Assembly (NCBI GenBank): GCA_003246675.1 | Contig: QJZQ01000209.1 | Location: forward strand, 1 to 34,352 | DNA length: 34,352 nucleotides | Direction: 5' to 3' | Origin: Nitrospirota bacterium | GTDB taxonomy: Bacteria; Nitrospinota; Nitrospinia; Nitrospinales; VA-1 | Shown: positions 20,171-28,208 of the stretch, one piece after another | Numbering within the stretch: position 1 is the first letter of the stretch | Layout: each line of letters opens with the position of its first letter | The notes under the pieces: model-generated | Database searches by the model: none | Told to the model about the DNA's origin: nothing | Seen by the model: only the letters and a program-made list of their open reading frames with translations | Program-made: the position numbers and the translations under genes

Positions 20171-20812
20171 AAGAACGTATCCCTGCTTGTTTATGATTTC
20201 GACGGAACCCTCGTCGATACCCTCGAGGACATCGCGCACGCCCTCAACCTCACCCTGCGGGAAATGGGCCGTCCGCCGCTTTCCCTGCCCGAGGTTGGCC
20301 GCTGTGTCGGGCGGGGGGTGGTGATGCTCATGACCCAGGCGCTGGAAGGCACCGGCCCCGCCGACATCCCACGCGCCGTGGAAAGCTTTCGCGGGCATTA
20401 CGGCCGCCACCTGACAGAGCGAACGCGCCTGTACCCTGGCGTGCGGGAAACCGTTCTGCGGTTTTCCCGCAAACGACAGGCCATCTGTTCCAACAAACCG
20501 GAGGACTTCGTCCGCGCCATCCTCGCCCGGCTCGATTTCGCCGCGCCGTTTGATGAAGTGGTCGGGGGCGACACTTTCCAGACGCAAAAGCCCGACCCGG
20601 AAGGCCTCAACACCATCCTGGACCGATTGGGCGTGGCCCCCGGCGAGGCGGTGATGGTGGGCGACAGCCCGATCGACATTGCCACCGGCCGTGCCGCCGG
20701 CGTCCGCACGCTGGCCGTCTGCTACGGCAACAGTCCGAGGGAGCGGCTTCTGGCTGCTGGCCCGGACGCCCTTCTCGAATCGTTTTCCGAACTCACAAAA
20801 CACGTGGATTGA
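20168..20812 (+). CDS. HAD-family phosphatase, phosphoglycolate phosphatase-like, CTG start
   Basis: A 214-residue HAD hydrolase. Read from CTG 20168 the protein starts (M)KNVSLLVYDFDGTLVDT, with nucleophile Asp10 and acid/base Asp12. The cap domain follows (about 18-90), then motif II (AICSNKP), the Lys of motif III (QKPDPEGL) and the acidic motif IV (VMVGDSPIDI). Length and motifs fit the Gph type that removes 2-phosphoglycolate, though substrate cannot be read from sequence. The first in-frame ATG (20264) would delete the DxDGT motif and leave a dead enzyme, so the CTG start is favoured; a sequencing error is the alternative. It lies 53 bp after the lipoprotein stop. Confidence 0.88.
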   Translation: MKNVSLLVYDFDGTLVDTLEDIAHALNLTLREMGRPPLSLPEVGRCVGRGVVMLMTQALEGTGPADIPRAVESFRGHYGRHLTERTRLYPGVRETVLRFSRKRQAICSNKPEDFVRAILARLDFAAPFDEVVGGDTFQTQKPDPEGLNTILDRLGVAPGEAVMVGDSPIDIATGRAAGVRTLAVCYGNSPRERLLAAGPDALLESFSELTKHVD

Positions 20813-20892
20813 ACCCAACGCACGCGCACGGTTGAAGGCGCTTTGGCGGTTTTCCCGGGCCTTTTCTCCGCGCCCGGCCCCAGGCGGAAGGG

Positions 20893-20931
20893 TTGACTTT
20901 AACCGGGGCAGGAACTACAATTTCTCCTTCT
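20893..20931 (+). promoter_or_regulatory. Promoter of mpl, nearly leaderless
   Basis: TTGACT (20893-20898), a 17-bp spacer and TACAAT (20916-20921) form a near-consensus sigma-70 promoter. The ATG is at 20932, only 10 nt after the -10, so the mRNA would have 0-4 nt of leader. No Shine-Dalgarno sequence lies between; the stretch reads TTCTCCTTC. Confidence 0.72.
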
Positions 20932-22335
20932 ATGACTCCGCAAAATATTAAAAATATTTACCTTATCGCCATCTGCGGGACGGGCATGGCGTCGCTTGCC
21001 GGGCTTCTCAAGGAAGCGGGTTTCAACGTTTCCGGTTCCGACAGCAACATCTACCCCCCCATGAGCACCCTGCTGGCCGACCAGGGCATCGAGATTCGCC
21101 CCGGTTACCGCGCGGAAAACATTCCCGCTGATGTCGACCTGGTTGTCATCGGCAACGCGGTGTCCAAGACCAACCCGGAGGTGGTTGCGGTGCTTGAGGC
21201 GGGCCTGCCCTACACCTCCTTCCCGGATGCGCTGGCGCGTTTTTTCCTTGCGGAGAGAAAATCCCTCGTGGTGGCGGGAACGCATGGCAAGACGACGACC
21301 ACGTCTCTTTTAAGCTGGGTGCTTCACGCCACGGGCAGGAAGCCGGGCTTCATGGTCGGCGGCTGGCTCAAGAATTTCGACAGCAACTACCGCGTTCCCG
21401 GCGGGGAGTTCTTCGTCACCGAAGGCGATGAGTACGACACCGCTTTTTTCGACAAGGAAGCGAAATTTCTGCATTACCGGCCGCATGGGGCGATTCTCAC
21501 CGGCGTCGAGTTCGACCACGCCGATATTTTCAAGGATCTGGACCACATCAAGGATGCGTTCAGAAAGTTCGTCGAATTGATTCCTGAGGAAGGCCTTTTG
21601 CTGGTAAGATTCGGTGACCCGCACGCCAGCGACATCCTGAATAAGGTCCGTTGCCCGGTGGAAAGCTACGGCCTTCGGGCCGGGGCCGACTGGTGCGGAG
21701 AAAACTACCGGTTCGCGAATGGAGTGGGTTGTTTCGACCTTGTGTACCGGGGCCAGGTTCAGGGCGAGGTCCGCCTGCCGATGATCGGCCGTCACAACGG
21801 AGAGAACGCGGTGGCGGTGGCGGCGCTCGCCATTCGCCTGGGGTTGCCCGCGGACGAAGTGTGCGGCGCCTTCGCCGGGTTTCGCGGCATCCGCCGGCGG
21901 CAGGACGTGGTCGGCGAGAAAAACGGCATCACCGTCATCGATGATTTTGCCCATCACCCGACGGCCATTGCCCTGACCATCGAGGCGGTGAAGGAGGCGT
22001 TTCCCGGGAGCCGGGTGTGGGCGCTTTTCGAGCCGCGTTCGGCGACCTCCCGGCGCAATGTGTTCCAGGAGGCGTTCCCCGAGAGCTTCAGGAGCGCCGA
22101 CCGGGTGGTGATAGCCGGGTTGTTCGCCCCCGAGGGCATCGCTCCCGCCGACCGTCTCGACCCCGAGCGCGTGGTGCGGGACATACGCGCCCAGGGCGGG
22201 TGCGCGGATTATATCCCCGATGTGGAAGACATCGTCGAGTGCATTGCCGCAAACAGGCAGGACCGGGACGTCATCCTGGTGATGTCCTCCGGCGGTTTTA
22301 ACGGCATTCACCAGAAACTGCTGGACCGCTTTTGA
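20932..22335 (+). CDS. mpl: UDP-N-acetylmuramate:L-Ala-gamma-D-Glu-meso-DAP ligase
   Basis: A 467-residue Mur ligase that joins the recycled tripeptide L-Ala-gamma-D-Glu-meso-DAP to UDP-MurNAc. The N-terminal Rossmann domain starts IKNIYLIAICGTGMASLAGL. The ATP loop GTHGKTTTT is at 116-124. EGDEYDTAFFDKEAKF, FDHADIF and DDFAHHPTAI are the Mpl versions of the central-domain motifs and separate it from MurC. The C-terminal domain is complete (FEPRSATSRRNVFQ). A TTG at 20893 is in frame, but it is part of the -35 box; ATG 20932 begins the homology. It implies a meso-DAP murein and active recycling, consistent with a Gram-negative cell. Confidence 0.95.
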   Translation: MTPQNIKNIYLIAICGTGMASLAGLLKEAGFNVSGSDSNIYPPMSTLLADQGIEIRPGYRAENIPADVDLVVIGNAVSKTNPEVVAVLEAGLPYTSFPDALARFFLAERKSLVVAGTHGKTTTTSLLSWVLHATGRKPGFMVGGWLKNFDSNYRVPGGEFFVTEGDEYDTAFFDKEAKFLHYRPHGAILTGVEFDHADIFKDLDHIKDAFRKFVELIPEEGLLLVRFGDPHASDILNKVRCPVESYGLRAGADWCGENYRFANGVGCFDLVYRGQVQGEVRLPMIGRHNGENAVAVAALAIRLGLPADEVCGAFAGFRGIRRRQDVVGEKNGITVIDDFAHHPTAIALTIEAVKEAFPGSRVWALFEPRSATSRRNVFQEAFPESFRSADRVVIAGLFAPEGIAPADRLDPERVVRDIRAQGGCADYIPDVEDIVECIAANRQDRDVILVMSSGGFNGIHQKLLDRF

Positions 22336-22385
22336 CCCCGCGCCCCCGCGGCGCCCCTGCGAAGAGGACTCAGGATCAACTGTTG

Positions 22386-23507
22386 ATGGAAACCTACGGC
22401 CGGTTGAAAATGGAATTGATCCGCCGGGGGCTCTACCTCTCCGAAGAGGTGCGGGCCTGCCCCGAGGTATCGCTCGGCATCTGCTCGGGCAACCCGGGCG
22501 AAGAGATTTCCCTGGCCCTGGCCGAGGACTTTATCGTCAAGGTGGTCATCAAGCCGCGCGCCGAGGGCAGCCTGGAGCTTCTCGCGGACAAGAGAGGGCT
22601 TCGCTTGAAAGGACCGCAGGGCGAAAGCGAGGTGGCCGTCATCCCGCTTCCCATGTTCATCAAGAACCAGATGATGGAGCGCACCCCGCTGTCGGAAAAC
22701 GTGTGCCTGGATGGCTACTGCCTGAATATTTTCCTGCGCGTGATGGGCGGCGGGCAAAGGCTCAACTTGTCGCAGCAGGCCGTTCTTTCCATCGTCCAGT
22801 CCGCGTTCGAGGAAGGCTCGGCCGACCTTGTGCAGCTCAACATGGACTATTGCGAGGAAAGGGACCGCGGCTTTCGCCTGGTCGCGCCGGTGGTGGAGGC
22901 GATCAAGAAAAAATTTCAGACCTTTGTGGCGCTCAAGGGGTTTCCTCCCGAGGAAAAACAGGTGATGGACCGCATGTACGCCGCGGGCCTCGACCTGGTC
23001 AACTTTCCCTTCGGCGGATACGCCGGTTCGGTGCAATCGGGGGATCTCGTATCCTCGGATCAGGTGAGCGAGGCGCTGGAATACGCCGTCGGCATTTTTT
23101 CGCAGGGAACGGTGTGGACGGAGCTGGTGCCCGGGCGCGATCCCCTGGAGGACATCCGCGCCCGCATCGACCGCCTCACCGGCCGCGGCATCGTTCCGCT
23201 GCTCAAGCTGGAGCCGGCGAGCATCACCGTGGGCGACGCGTTTCCCAAAGTGGAGGACGCGGTGCGCGCTCTGGAGCAGGCCGCCCAGCGCGACCGCCTT
23301 CCCCTCAAGTGGCTGTACCCCAACTGCCGTTCGGTGAGCCCCCTCGACACGAAGTTTTACACCGGCGAAAAAAAATCGGCGCAGCTCAGCGCCAAGCCGG
23401 TGTATCGCTCGATCCTCGGTAAAAAGGCCTCGGAAGGCTTCGCGGCGCTGCGGCGCAAACTGCGCATTCGCGACGTGAGCGATTCCTACGAATCCGCCGG
23501 GTTGTGA
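22386..23507 (+). CDS. Radical-SAM-fold protein lacking the iron-sulfur cluster motif
   Basis: A 373-residue protein (ATG start). Residues 1-100 resemble the N-terminal region of a group of radical SAM proteins (LIRRGLYLSEEVRACPEVS, then a beta-rich part). The rest reads like the radical SAM barrel: SADLVQLNMDY, the DLVNFPFGGYAG turn, and EYAVGIFSQGTVWTELVPGRDPLEDI with GRGIVPLLKLEP. Where the CxxxCxxC should be there is VCLDGYCLNIFL (Cys107, Cys112, Ile115): two cysteines at the wrong spacing and no third. It probably does not bind the usual cluster. AGGA lies 11 nt upstream of ATG 22386; a TTG at 22332 overlapping the mpl stop is a longer alternative. It may be co-transcribed with mpl. Confidence 0.8.
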   Translation: METYGRLKMELIRRGLYLSEEVRACPEVSLGICSGNPGEEISLALAEDFIVKVVIKPRAEGSLELLADKRGLRLKGPQGESEVAVIPLPMFIKNQMMERTPLSENVCLDGYCLNIFLRVMGGGQRLNLSQQAVLSIVQSAFEEGSADLVQLNMDYCEERDRGFRLVAPVVEAIKKKFQTFVALKGFPPEEKQVMDRMYAAGLDLVNFPFGGYAGSVQSGDLVSSDQVSEALEYAVGIFSQGTVWTELVPGRDPLEDIRARIDRLTGRGIVPLLKLEPASITVGDAFPKVEDAVRALEQAAQRDRLPLKWLYPNCRSVSPLDTKFYTGEKKSAQLSAKPVYRSILGKKASEGFAALRRKLRIRDVSDSYESAGL

Positions 23508-23588
23508 CGGTTTCCTTCGCAGGCGGCGGGCTGTAAGGCCCGTGGATTTTTAGCGACGAACTTCCATGCGCGGCGGCGGGCCGTGCGC

Positions 23589-23623
23589 TTGAAATTCATT
23601 TTCCCCTTTGATAGGCTCGAAGC
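23589..23623 (+). promoter_or_regulatory. Promoter of the radical SAM gene, leaderless geometry
   Basis: TTGAAA (23589-23594), a 17-bp spacer and TAGGCT (23612-23617), the latter with TG one base upstream (TGATAGGCT, extended -10). Six nt separate the -10 from ATG 23624, which puts the start site on the A of the ATG. There is no Shine-Dalgarno sequence. Confidence 0.5.
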
Positions 23624-24511
23624 ATGGACGCGATCAGAACACAACCGGCCCGGGTTCCCGAGGTTCCCATGGCGGGGCTCGAAACCTTGTGGATGCAGGT
23701 GGGCGGCACGCTGTGCAACCTCGAATGCACGCATTGTTTCATCAGCTGCGGACCGAAGAACGACAGCCACGCCATGATGAGCCTTGGCGATGTGCAGGGC
23801 CGTCTGGAAGAAGCCCGGCGGCTGGGCGTGAAGGATTACTACATCACCGGCGGCGAGGTGTTCATCAATCCCGAGATCTTCGAGATTCTGGAAGCCATTC
23901 TGCAATACGGCCCGCTCGACGTGCTCACCAACGGCACCCTCATCACCCCCGACAAGGCCCGGCGTCTGCGGGACATTCAGGCGGCCCGCAGCAAACACCC
24001 TTTGCAGTTCCGCGTCAGTATGGAGAGTTTCGACGAGGCCGGGAACGACCGCACCCGCGGCCCCGGAGCCTACCGCCGCGCCCTGGCGGGCATCGGCAAT
24101 TTAGCCCGGGAGGGGTTTTCCCCCATCCTGACCATCACCCGCAACTGGGATGAGGAAAAGGATGCGGAGATGGAAGCCCGGTTCATTGATTTCCTGAAGA
24201 AGATCGAAGTGCCCGAGCCGCGCATCAAGATCCTGCCCGGTTTTTTGCTCGGCCGGCTGGCGGACAACCTGCGCGAGTACGAGAGCGAGGAGCGCGTGAC
24301 GGAGAAGTGCTTCGAAAATTACGATATCACCCAGTTGCAGTGCGCTTCCTCGCGCATGGCCACGGCCCGCGGCGTTTACGTCTGTCCCATTCTGGTGGAA
24401 TATGAAGAAGCCAGAATGGGCGCTTCTCTCGATGAGACGCTCAGGCCCTTTCCCCTCGCCCATTCCGCCTGTTACACCTGCCGCGTCACGGGCATGACCT
24501 GCAAATCCTGA
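23624..24511 (+). CDS. Radical SAM protein with SPASM-like C-terminus
   Basis: A 295-residue radical SAM enzyme. The [4Fe-4S] motif CNLECTHC gives Cys31, Cys35 and Cys38. The SAM-binding ITGGEVF follows near residue 75. The C-terminal third carries further cysteines (LQCASSR, YVCPILVEY, ACYTCRVTGMTC) like the auxiliary-cluster SPASM/twitch domains of enzymes that modify peptides or make cofactors. The substrate is unknown; no short precursor peptide gene is apparent nearby. It follows the degenerate radical-SAM-fold gene by 116 bp and appears to have its own promoter. Confidence 0.9.
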   Translation: MDAIRTQPARVPEVPMAGLETLWMQVGGTLCNLECTHCFISCGPKNDSHAMMSLGDVQGRLEEARRLGVKDYYITGGEVFINPEIFEILEAILQYGPLDVLTNGTLITPDKARRLRDIQAARSKHPLQFRVSMESFDEAGNDRTRGPGAYRRALAGIGNLAREGFSPILTITRNWDEEKDAEMEARFIDFLKKIEVPEPRIKILPGFLLGRLADNLREYESEERVTEKCFENYDITQLQCASSRMATARGVYVCPILVEYEEARMGASLDETLRPFPLAHSACYTCRVTGMTCKS

Positions 24512-24555
24512 CCCGCGCTGTTTCTCTTTGGGGTTGCGCCTGGGGCGTGTTAGCA

Positions 24556-24583
24556 TTGACTTGATTTTCAGTCACCTTACAAA
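24556..24583 (+). promoter_or_regulatory. Promoter of the thiol-peroxidase-like gene
   Basis: TTGACT (24556-24561), a 16-bp spacer and TACAAA (24578-24583). The predicted start near 24590 leaves a leader of about 32 nt with GAGGA (24611-24615) six nt before the ATG. In contrast to the leaderless group this gene has a normal leader. Confidence 0.55.
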
Positions 24584-24621
24584 AGCCTCCCCGGCCTCGG
24601 TTGGGGAATCGAGGACTCCTG

Positions 24622-25173
24622 ATGGCACTGATGCATTCCACCATGCCGCCGCTGGGCCGGCCCGCGCCGGATTTCGACCTTCCCGGCACCGATGGCCAGC
24701 GCTACAGCCTGGCGAGTTTCAGCGGCAAGCCGGTGCTGGTCGTCATTTTCATGTGCAACCATTGCCCTTACGTGAAGGCGGTGGTCGACCGGCTGATCGA
24801 CCTTCAGAACACCCTCGGGCCGCGAGGTGTGCAGCTTGTCGGCATCAACTCCAACGACGCCGCCCGCTACCCCGACGATTCGCCTGAAAACATGAAGAAG
24901 ATCGTCGATCTCAAGCAGATCCCCTTTCCTTACCTGTTCGATGAAAGCCAGGACACCGCCCGCGCCTACGATGCCGTGTGCACGCCCGACATTTACGTTT
25001 ACGGGCCGGACCGCACCTTGCTCTATCGCGGACGCATCGACGATAACTGGGAGCACCCCGAACAGGTGACGCGAAAAGATCTGGAAACCGCCCTCCTGGC
25101 TATTCTTGCCGGCCACGAGGCGCAACCCGAGCAAATCCCCTCGATGGGATGCTCGATCAAATGGAAACCCTGA
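24622..25173 (+). CDS. Thioredoxin-fold peroxiredoxin-like protein
   Basis: A 183-residue thioredoxin-fold protein of the AhpC/TSA-related group (PRX-like). It opens with the usual PAPDFDLPGTDGQRYSLASF, then the active-site CNHCPYVKA (Cys45, Cys48, a CxxC) and GVQLVGINSNDAARYPDDSPENM. TPDIYVYGPDRTLLYRGRIDDNW lies in the second half, and a Cys near the end (PSMGCSIKW, Cys177) is typical of this group. It is probably a cytoplasmic thiol-disulfide or peroxide-reducing enzyme; no signal peptide is seen. ATG 24622 has GAGGA 6 nt before it. The next gene starts 13 bp after its stop. Confidence 0.9.
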   Translation: MALMHSTMPPLGRPAPDFDLPGTDGQRYSLASFSGKPVLVVIFMCNHCPYVKAVVDRLIDLQNTLGPRGVQLVGINSNDAARYPDDSPENMKKIVDLKQIPFPYLFDESQDTARAYDAVCTPDIYVYGPDRTLLYRGRIDDNWEHPEQVTRKDLETALLAILAGHEAQPEQIPSMGCSIKWKP

Positions 25174-25186
25174 GGAGCGAATCCAA

Positions 25187-27979
25187 GTGAATTTTCCGAA
25201 AAAATGGTTGTTCGTGCTGCTGGCGGTATTTTTTATCGGCTCCATATTCGCCGAAAAGATCGTCGGCCTGTACGTTGACTTTCTCTGGTTTGCCAAGCAC
25301 GGCCTGAGCCAGGTTTTATGGACGGTGCTGGGGGCGCAGACGGGCCTGGGTGTTGCGGCGGGCGGTTTGATGTTCGCCGTGACCTACGGCACCCTGCGCG
25401 GCGTTTACCGGAGGAGCTCGCACCTGCCCGTGCGCCTCTCCGACCAGGTGCGGCAGGAAATGCCGTTTCTCGACCTGCTTGCGTCGAACCTCGGTCCGCT
25501 GCTGTTTGTCGGTCCGCTCGTCCTCTCGGTCATGACCGGCCTCGTTCTGGCCGACCGGTGGGAAACCGTGCTGCTGTTTCTGAACGCGGTGCCCTTTGGC
25601 GAGGCCGATCCGGCGTTCGGCAAGGATTACTCCTTCTACCTGCTCACCCTGCCGTTCTGGGTTTTGTGCAAGGGGCTTCTGTGGGAGGCCCTGGTGGTGA
25701 TCTCCCTGGGGGTGGGCCTGATTTATTTTTTCAAGCGCTTCATCTTTTTCGGCCCCCACGGCCTCGAAGTGCTGCCCGAGGGGCGCAGGACGCTTTCCAC
25801 TCTGGCGGGGATGTTCTTCCTGCTGTTCGCCAGCGAGTTTTACCTGGAACGCTACACCCTGCTGACCGAGGGCAACGGCGTGGTTGCGGGCATCAGTTAC
25901 GCCGATGACCACGGCCGCCTGCCCGCGCTTTTTCTGCTGAGTGTGCTGGCCCTGGTGGGAGCGGGGATCAGCTTCCTCGGCGGGGCCAAGCAGGGGCTCA
26001 GGCGGGTGTTCATCGCCGCGGCAGGGGTGGGGGTGGTGTACATGGTGGGCAATTTTTACCCCGGCCTTTTGCAGAAATTCGTCGTCACCCCCAATGAACT
26101 CATCAAGGAAACTCCCTACATCGAACGCACCATCCAGGCTACGCTCAAGGGCTTTAACCTCGACCGGGTCGAGACCCGCGAGCTGACCGGCAGCGCCTCG
26201 CTCACCGCCGAGCATATCAAGGACAACAGCCCCACCATCGAGAACATCCGCCTGTGGGACGCCGAGCCGCTGCTCGACACGCTCGGCCAGTTGCAGGAGA
26301 TACGCACTTATTACCAGTTCAATTCGGTGGACAACGACCGCTACCGCATCGACGGCACTTACCGGCAGACGCTGCTTTCGCCGCGCGAGCTGTTGTCATC
26401 CAGCCTGCCCAACCGCACCTGGATCAACGAACACCTGACCTTCACCCACGGTTACGGCGTTTCCTTAAGCCCGGTCAACGAGGTGACGCCCGAAGGGCTG
26501 CCGGTGCTGCTCATCAAGGACATCCCGCCTTCCTCGACCATGGACCTCAAGGTCGAAAGGCCGGAGATCTACTTTGGCGAACTGGCGAACGACAACGTTT
26601 TCGTCAATACCGGGACGAAGGAATTCGACTACCCCGAGGGAGAAAAAAACGTCTATAAAAATTACGAAGGCGAGGGCGGCTTCGAGGTGTCCTCGTTGTT
26701 CCGCAAGGCCATCCTCGCGGCCCGCTTCAAGACGCTGAAGATCCTGTTCTCCAACGATATCACCAACGAGAGCCGGGTGCTGATGTACCGCAATATCCGC
26801 AAGCGGGTGGAGAAAACCGCGCCGTTTCTCGGCCTCGACCGCGACCCCTACATGGTGATCTCCGAGGGCCGCCTGGTGTGGATGATCGACGCCTACACGC
26901 GCAGCGACAAGTTCCCCTATTCGCAGATGATCGCAGGCTACGGCAACTACGTGCGCAATTCGGTGAAAGTCACCATCGATGCCTACGACGGCACCATGCG
27001 GTTTTACGTCTTCGACGAGAAAGACCCGATCATTCTCACTTACCGCAAGATCTTCCCCACCCTGTTCAGCGATCGCAGCGAAATGCCGAAGGACCTCGCG
27101 CAGCACGTGCGTTACCCCTCGGACCTGTTCTCGATCCAGACCATCATTCACGCGACTTATCACATGAAGACGCCGCAGGTGTTCTACAACAAGGAAGACC
27201 AGTGGGAGATTCCGGAGATCGACGGCAAGTTCATGCAGCCTTATTACACGATCATGAAGCTGCCGGGCAAGGAGCGGGAGGAATACATTCTCATGCTGCC
27301 GTTCACACCCCGGGGCAAGAGCAATTTGTCGGCGTGGATGGTGGCGAGAAGCGATGGCGAGCATTACGGCAAGCTGGAGATCTACCAGTTCCCGAAACAG
27401 AAACTCGTCTACGGCCCGAACCAGATTGTCGCGCGTATCAATCAGGACGCGGAAATCTCCCGCCAGATATCGCTGTGGGATCAGCGTGGCTCGAGCGTGA
27501 TTCAGGGCAACCTGCTCGTCATCCCCATCGAGGAATCGCTGATCTACGTTCGGCCGCTCTATCTTAAGGCCGATGCCGGCAAGATTCCCGAGCTCAAGCG
27601 CGTCATCGTCGGCTACGAGGACAACATCGCCATGGAACCCACCCTGGACGAAGCCCTGCAGAAGATTTTCGGCGGCCTGTTCGCCGCTGCGCCGGACGTG
27701 GGAAAAGATGGGAAGGATGGCGCTCCCGGTGTCCCGCCGTCCGAGGCCCCGCAACTTTTGGGCCGCGTGGTTCTGGGGCAGACGGAGTATCAGGAGATCA
27801 GGAAGCGCTTCGAGCGCATCCGCGAAACGCAGAACCAGCTCGACCGCTCGCTCGCCGATTACCGGGATGACCTGGACGCGCTCGGCAAGGCCTTGTCCTC
27901 CGCCGAGGTGCTGGAAGACAAGAAACCCGTGCCGGTGCAAGACAAGAAACCCGAACCGCCGGCCCCTGCTGTGGAGTGA
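25187..27979 (+). CDS. UPF0182 family large membrane protein
   Basis: A 930-residue protein of the UPF0182 (COG1615) family, whose function is unknown. It starts at GTG with GAGGAG (25172-25177) 9 nt upstream. The first ~290 residues hold about seven hydrophobic segments (KKWLFVLLAVFFIGSIFAE; LGVAAGGLMFAVTYG; LLFVGPLVLSVMTGLVLA; several more). The large hydrophilic part contains conserved family stretches: NIRLWDAEPLLDTLGQLQEI, DRYRIDGTY, TFTHGYGVSLSPVNEV, YFGEL, LFSNDI, YKKIFP-like YRKIFPTLF, and MLPFTPRGKSNLSAWM. The tail ends in charged and Pro/Lys repeats (KKPVPVQDKKPEPPAPAVE). It is likely co-transcribed with the thiol protein, so a joint envelope or redox role is possible but unproven. 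Confidence 0.92.
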   Translation: MNFPKKWLFVLLAVFFIGSIFAEKIVGLYVDFLWFAKHGLSQVLWTVLGAQTGLGVAAGGLMFAVTYGTLRGVYRRSSHLPVRLSDQVRQEMPFLDLLASNLGPLLFVGPLVLSVMTGLVLADRWETVLLFLNAVPFGEADPAFGKDYSFYLLTLPFWVLCKGLLWEALVVISLGVGLIYFFKRFIFFGPHGLEVLPEGRRTLSTLAGMFFLLFASEFYLERYTLLTEGNGVVAGISYADDHGRLPALFLLSVLALVGAGISFLGGAKQGLRRVFIAAAGVGVVYMVGNFYPGLLQKFVVTPNELIKETPYIERTIQATLKGFNLDRVETRELTGSASLTAEHIKDNSPTIENIRLWDAEPLLDTLGQLQEIRTYYQFNSVDNDRYRIDGTYRQTLLSPRELLSSSLPNRTWINEHLTFTHGYGVSLSPVNEVTPEGLPVLLIKDIPPSSTMDLKVERPEIYFGELANDNVFVNTGTKEFDYPEGEKNVYKNYEGEGGFEVSSLFRKAILAARFKTLKILFSNDITNESRVLMYRNIRKRVEKTAPFLGLDRDPYMVISEGRLVWMIDAYTRSDKFPYSQMIAGYGNYVRNSVKVTIDAYDGTMRFYVFDEKDPIILTYRKIFPTLFSDRSEMPKDLAQHVRYPSDLFSIQTIIHATYHMKTPQVFYNKEDQWEIPEIDGKFMQPYYTIMKLPGKEREEYILMLPFTPRGKSNLSAWMVARSDGEHYGKLEIYQFPKQKLVYGPNQIVARINQDAEISRQISLWDQRGSSVIQGNLLVIPIEESLIYVRPLYLKADAGKIPELKRVIVGYEDNIAMEPTLDEALQKIFGGLFAAAPDVGKDGKDGAPGVPPSEAPQLLGRVVLGQTEYQEIRKRFERIRETQNQLDRSLADYRDDLDALGKALSSAEVLEDKKPVPVQDKKPEPPAPAVE

Positions 27980-28155
27980 GGCGGGATATCAGACTCCTGC
28001 TCGCCCGATTCGAAGCCGCCGCTATTGCCGGAGAAAGTGAATTCCCCCGCCGCTCGGCTGGGAATTCGATGGGCTCCCGGTAAAGTCGAAACCTCTCAAC
28101 TCCCCGCGGTTTGGGGGGAGGGCGATTCGTCCTGTCCGTTGTCAAAGGGGGCTTG

Positions 28156-28208
28156 CCCGGTGAGCCGGGGATTTTATAAAAGCTCGGGCATTTAATGCGC
28201 CCGGCTCA
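28156..28208. terminator. Structured convergent spacer, possible bidirectional terminator
   Basis: On the plus strand CCCGG-TGAG-CCGGG (28156-28169) is followed by GATTTTAT, a short terminator for the UPF0182 gene. On the minus strand GGGC-N9-GCCC (28202-28186) is followed by GAGCTTTT, just after purF. A 9-bp inverted repeat, TGAGCCGGG/CCCGGCTCA (28161-28169 and 28200-28208), encloses both and includes the purF stop. Stems are short and T-runs weak. The rest of the 226-bp spacer from 27980 holds no gene. Confidence 0.4.

Noticed and set aside
25316..27940. Long antisense frames under the UPF0182 gene
   Set aside because: Arg/His/Gly-rich, no domain, and fully covered by a conserved plus-strand gene.
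28100..28120. CTCCCC/GGGGAG inverted repeat after the UPF0182 gene as a terminator
   Set aside because: A 6-bp stem with a 9-nt loop and no T-run; the structure at 28156-28208 is a better candidate.
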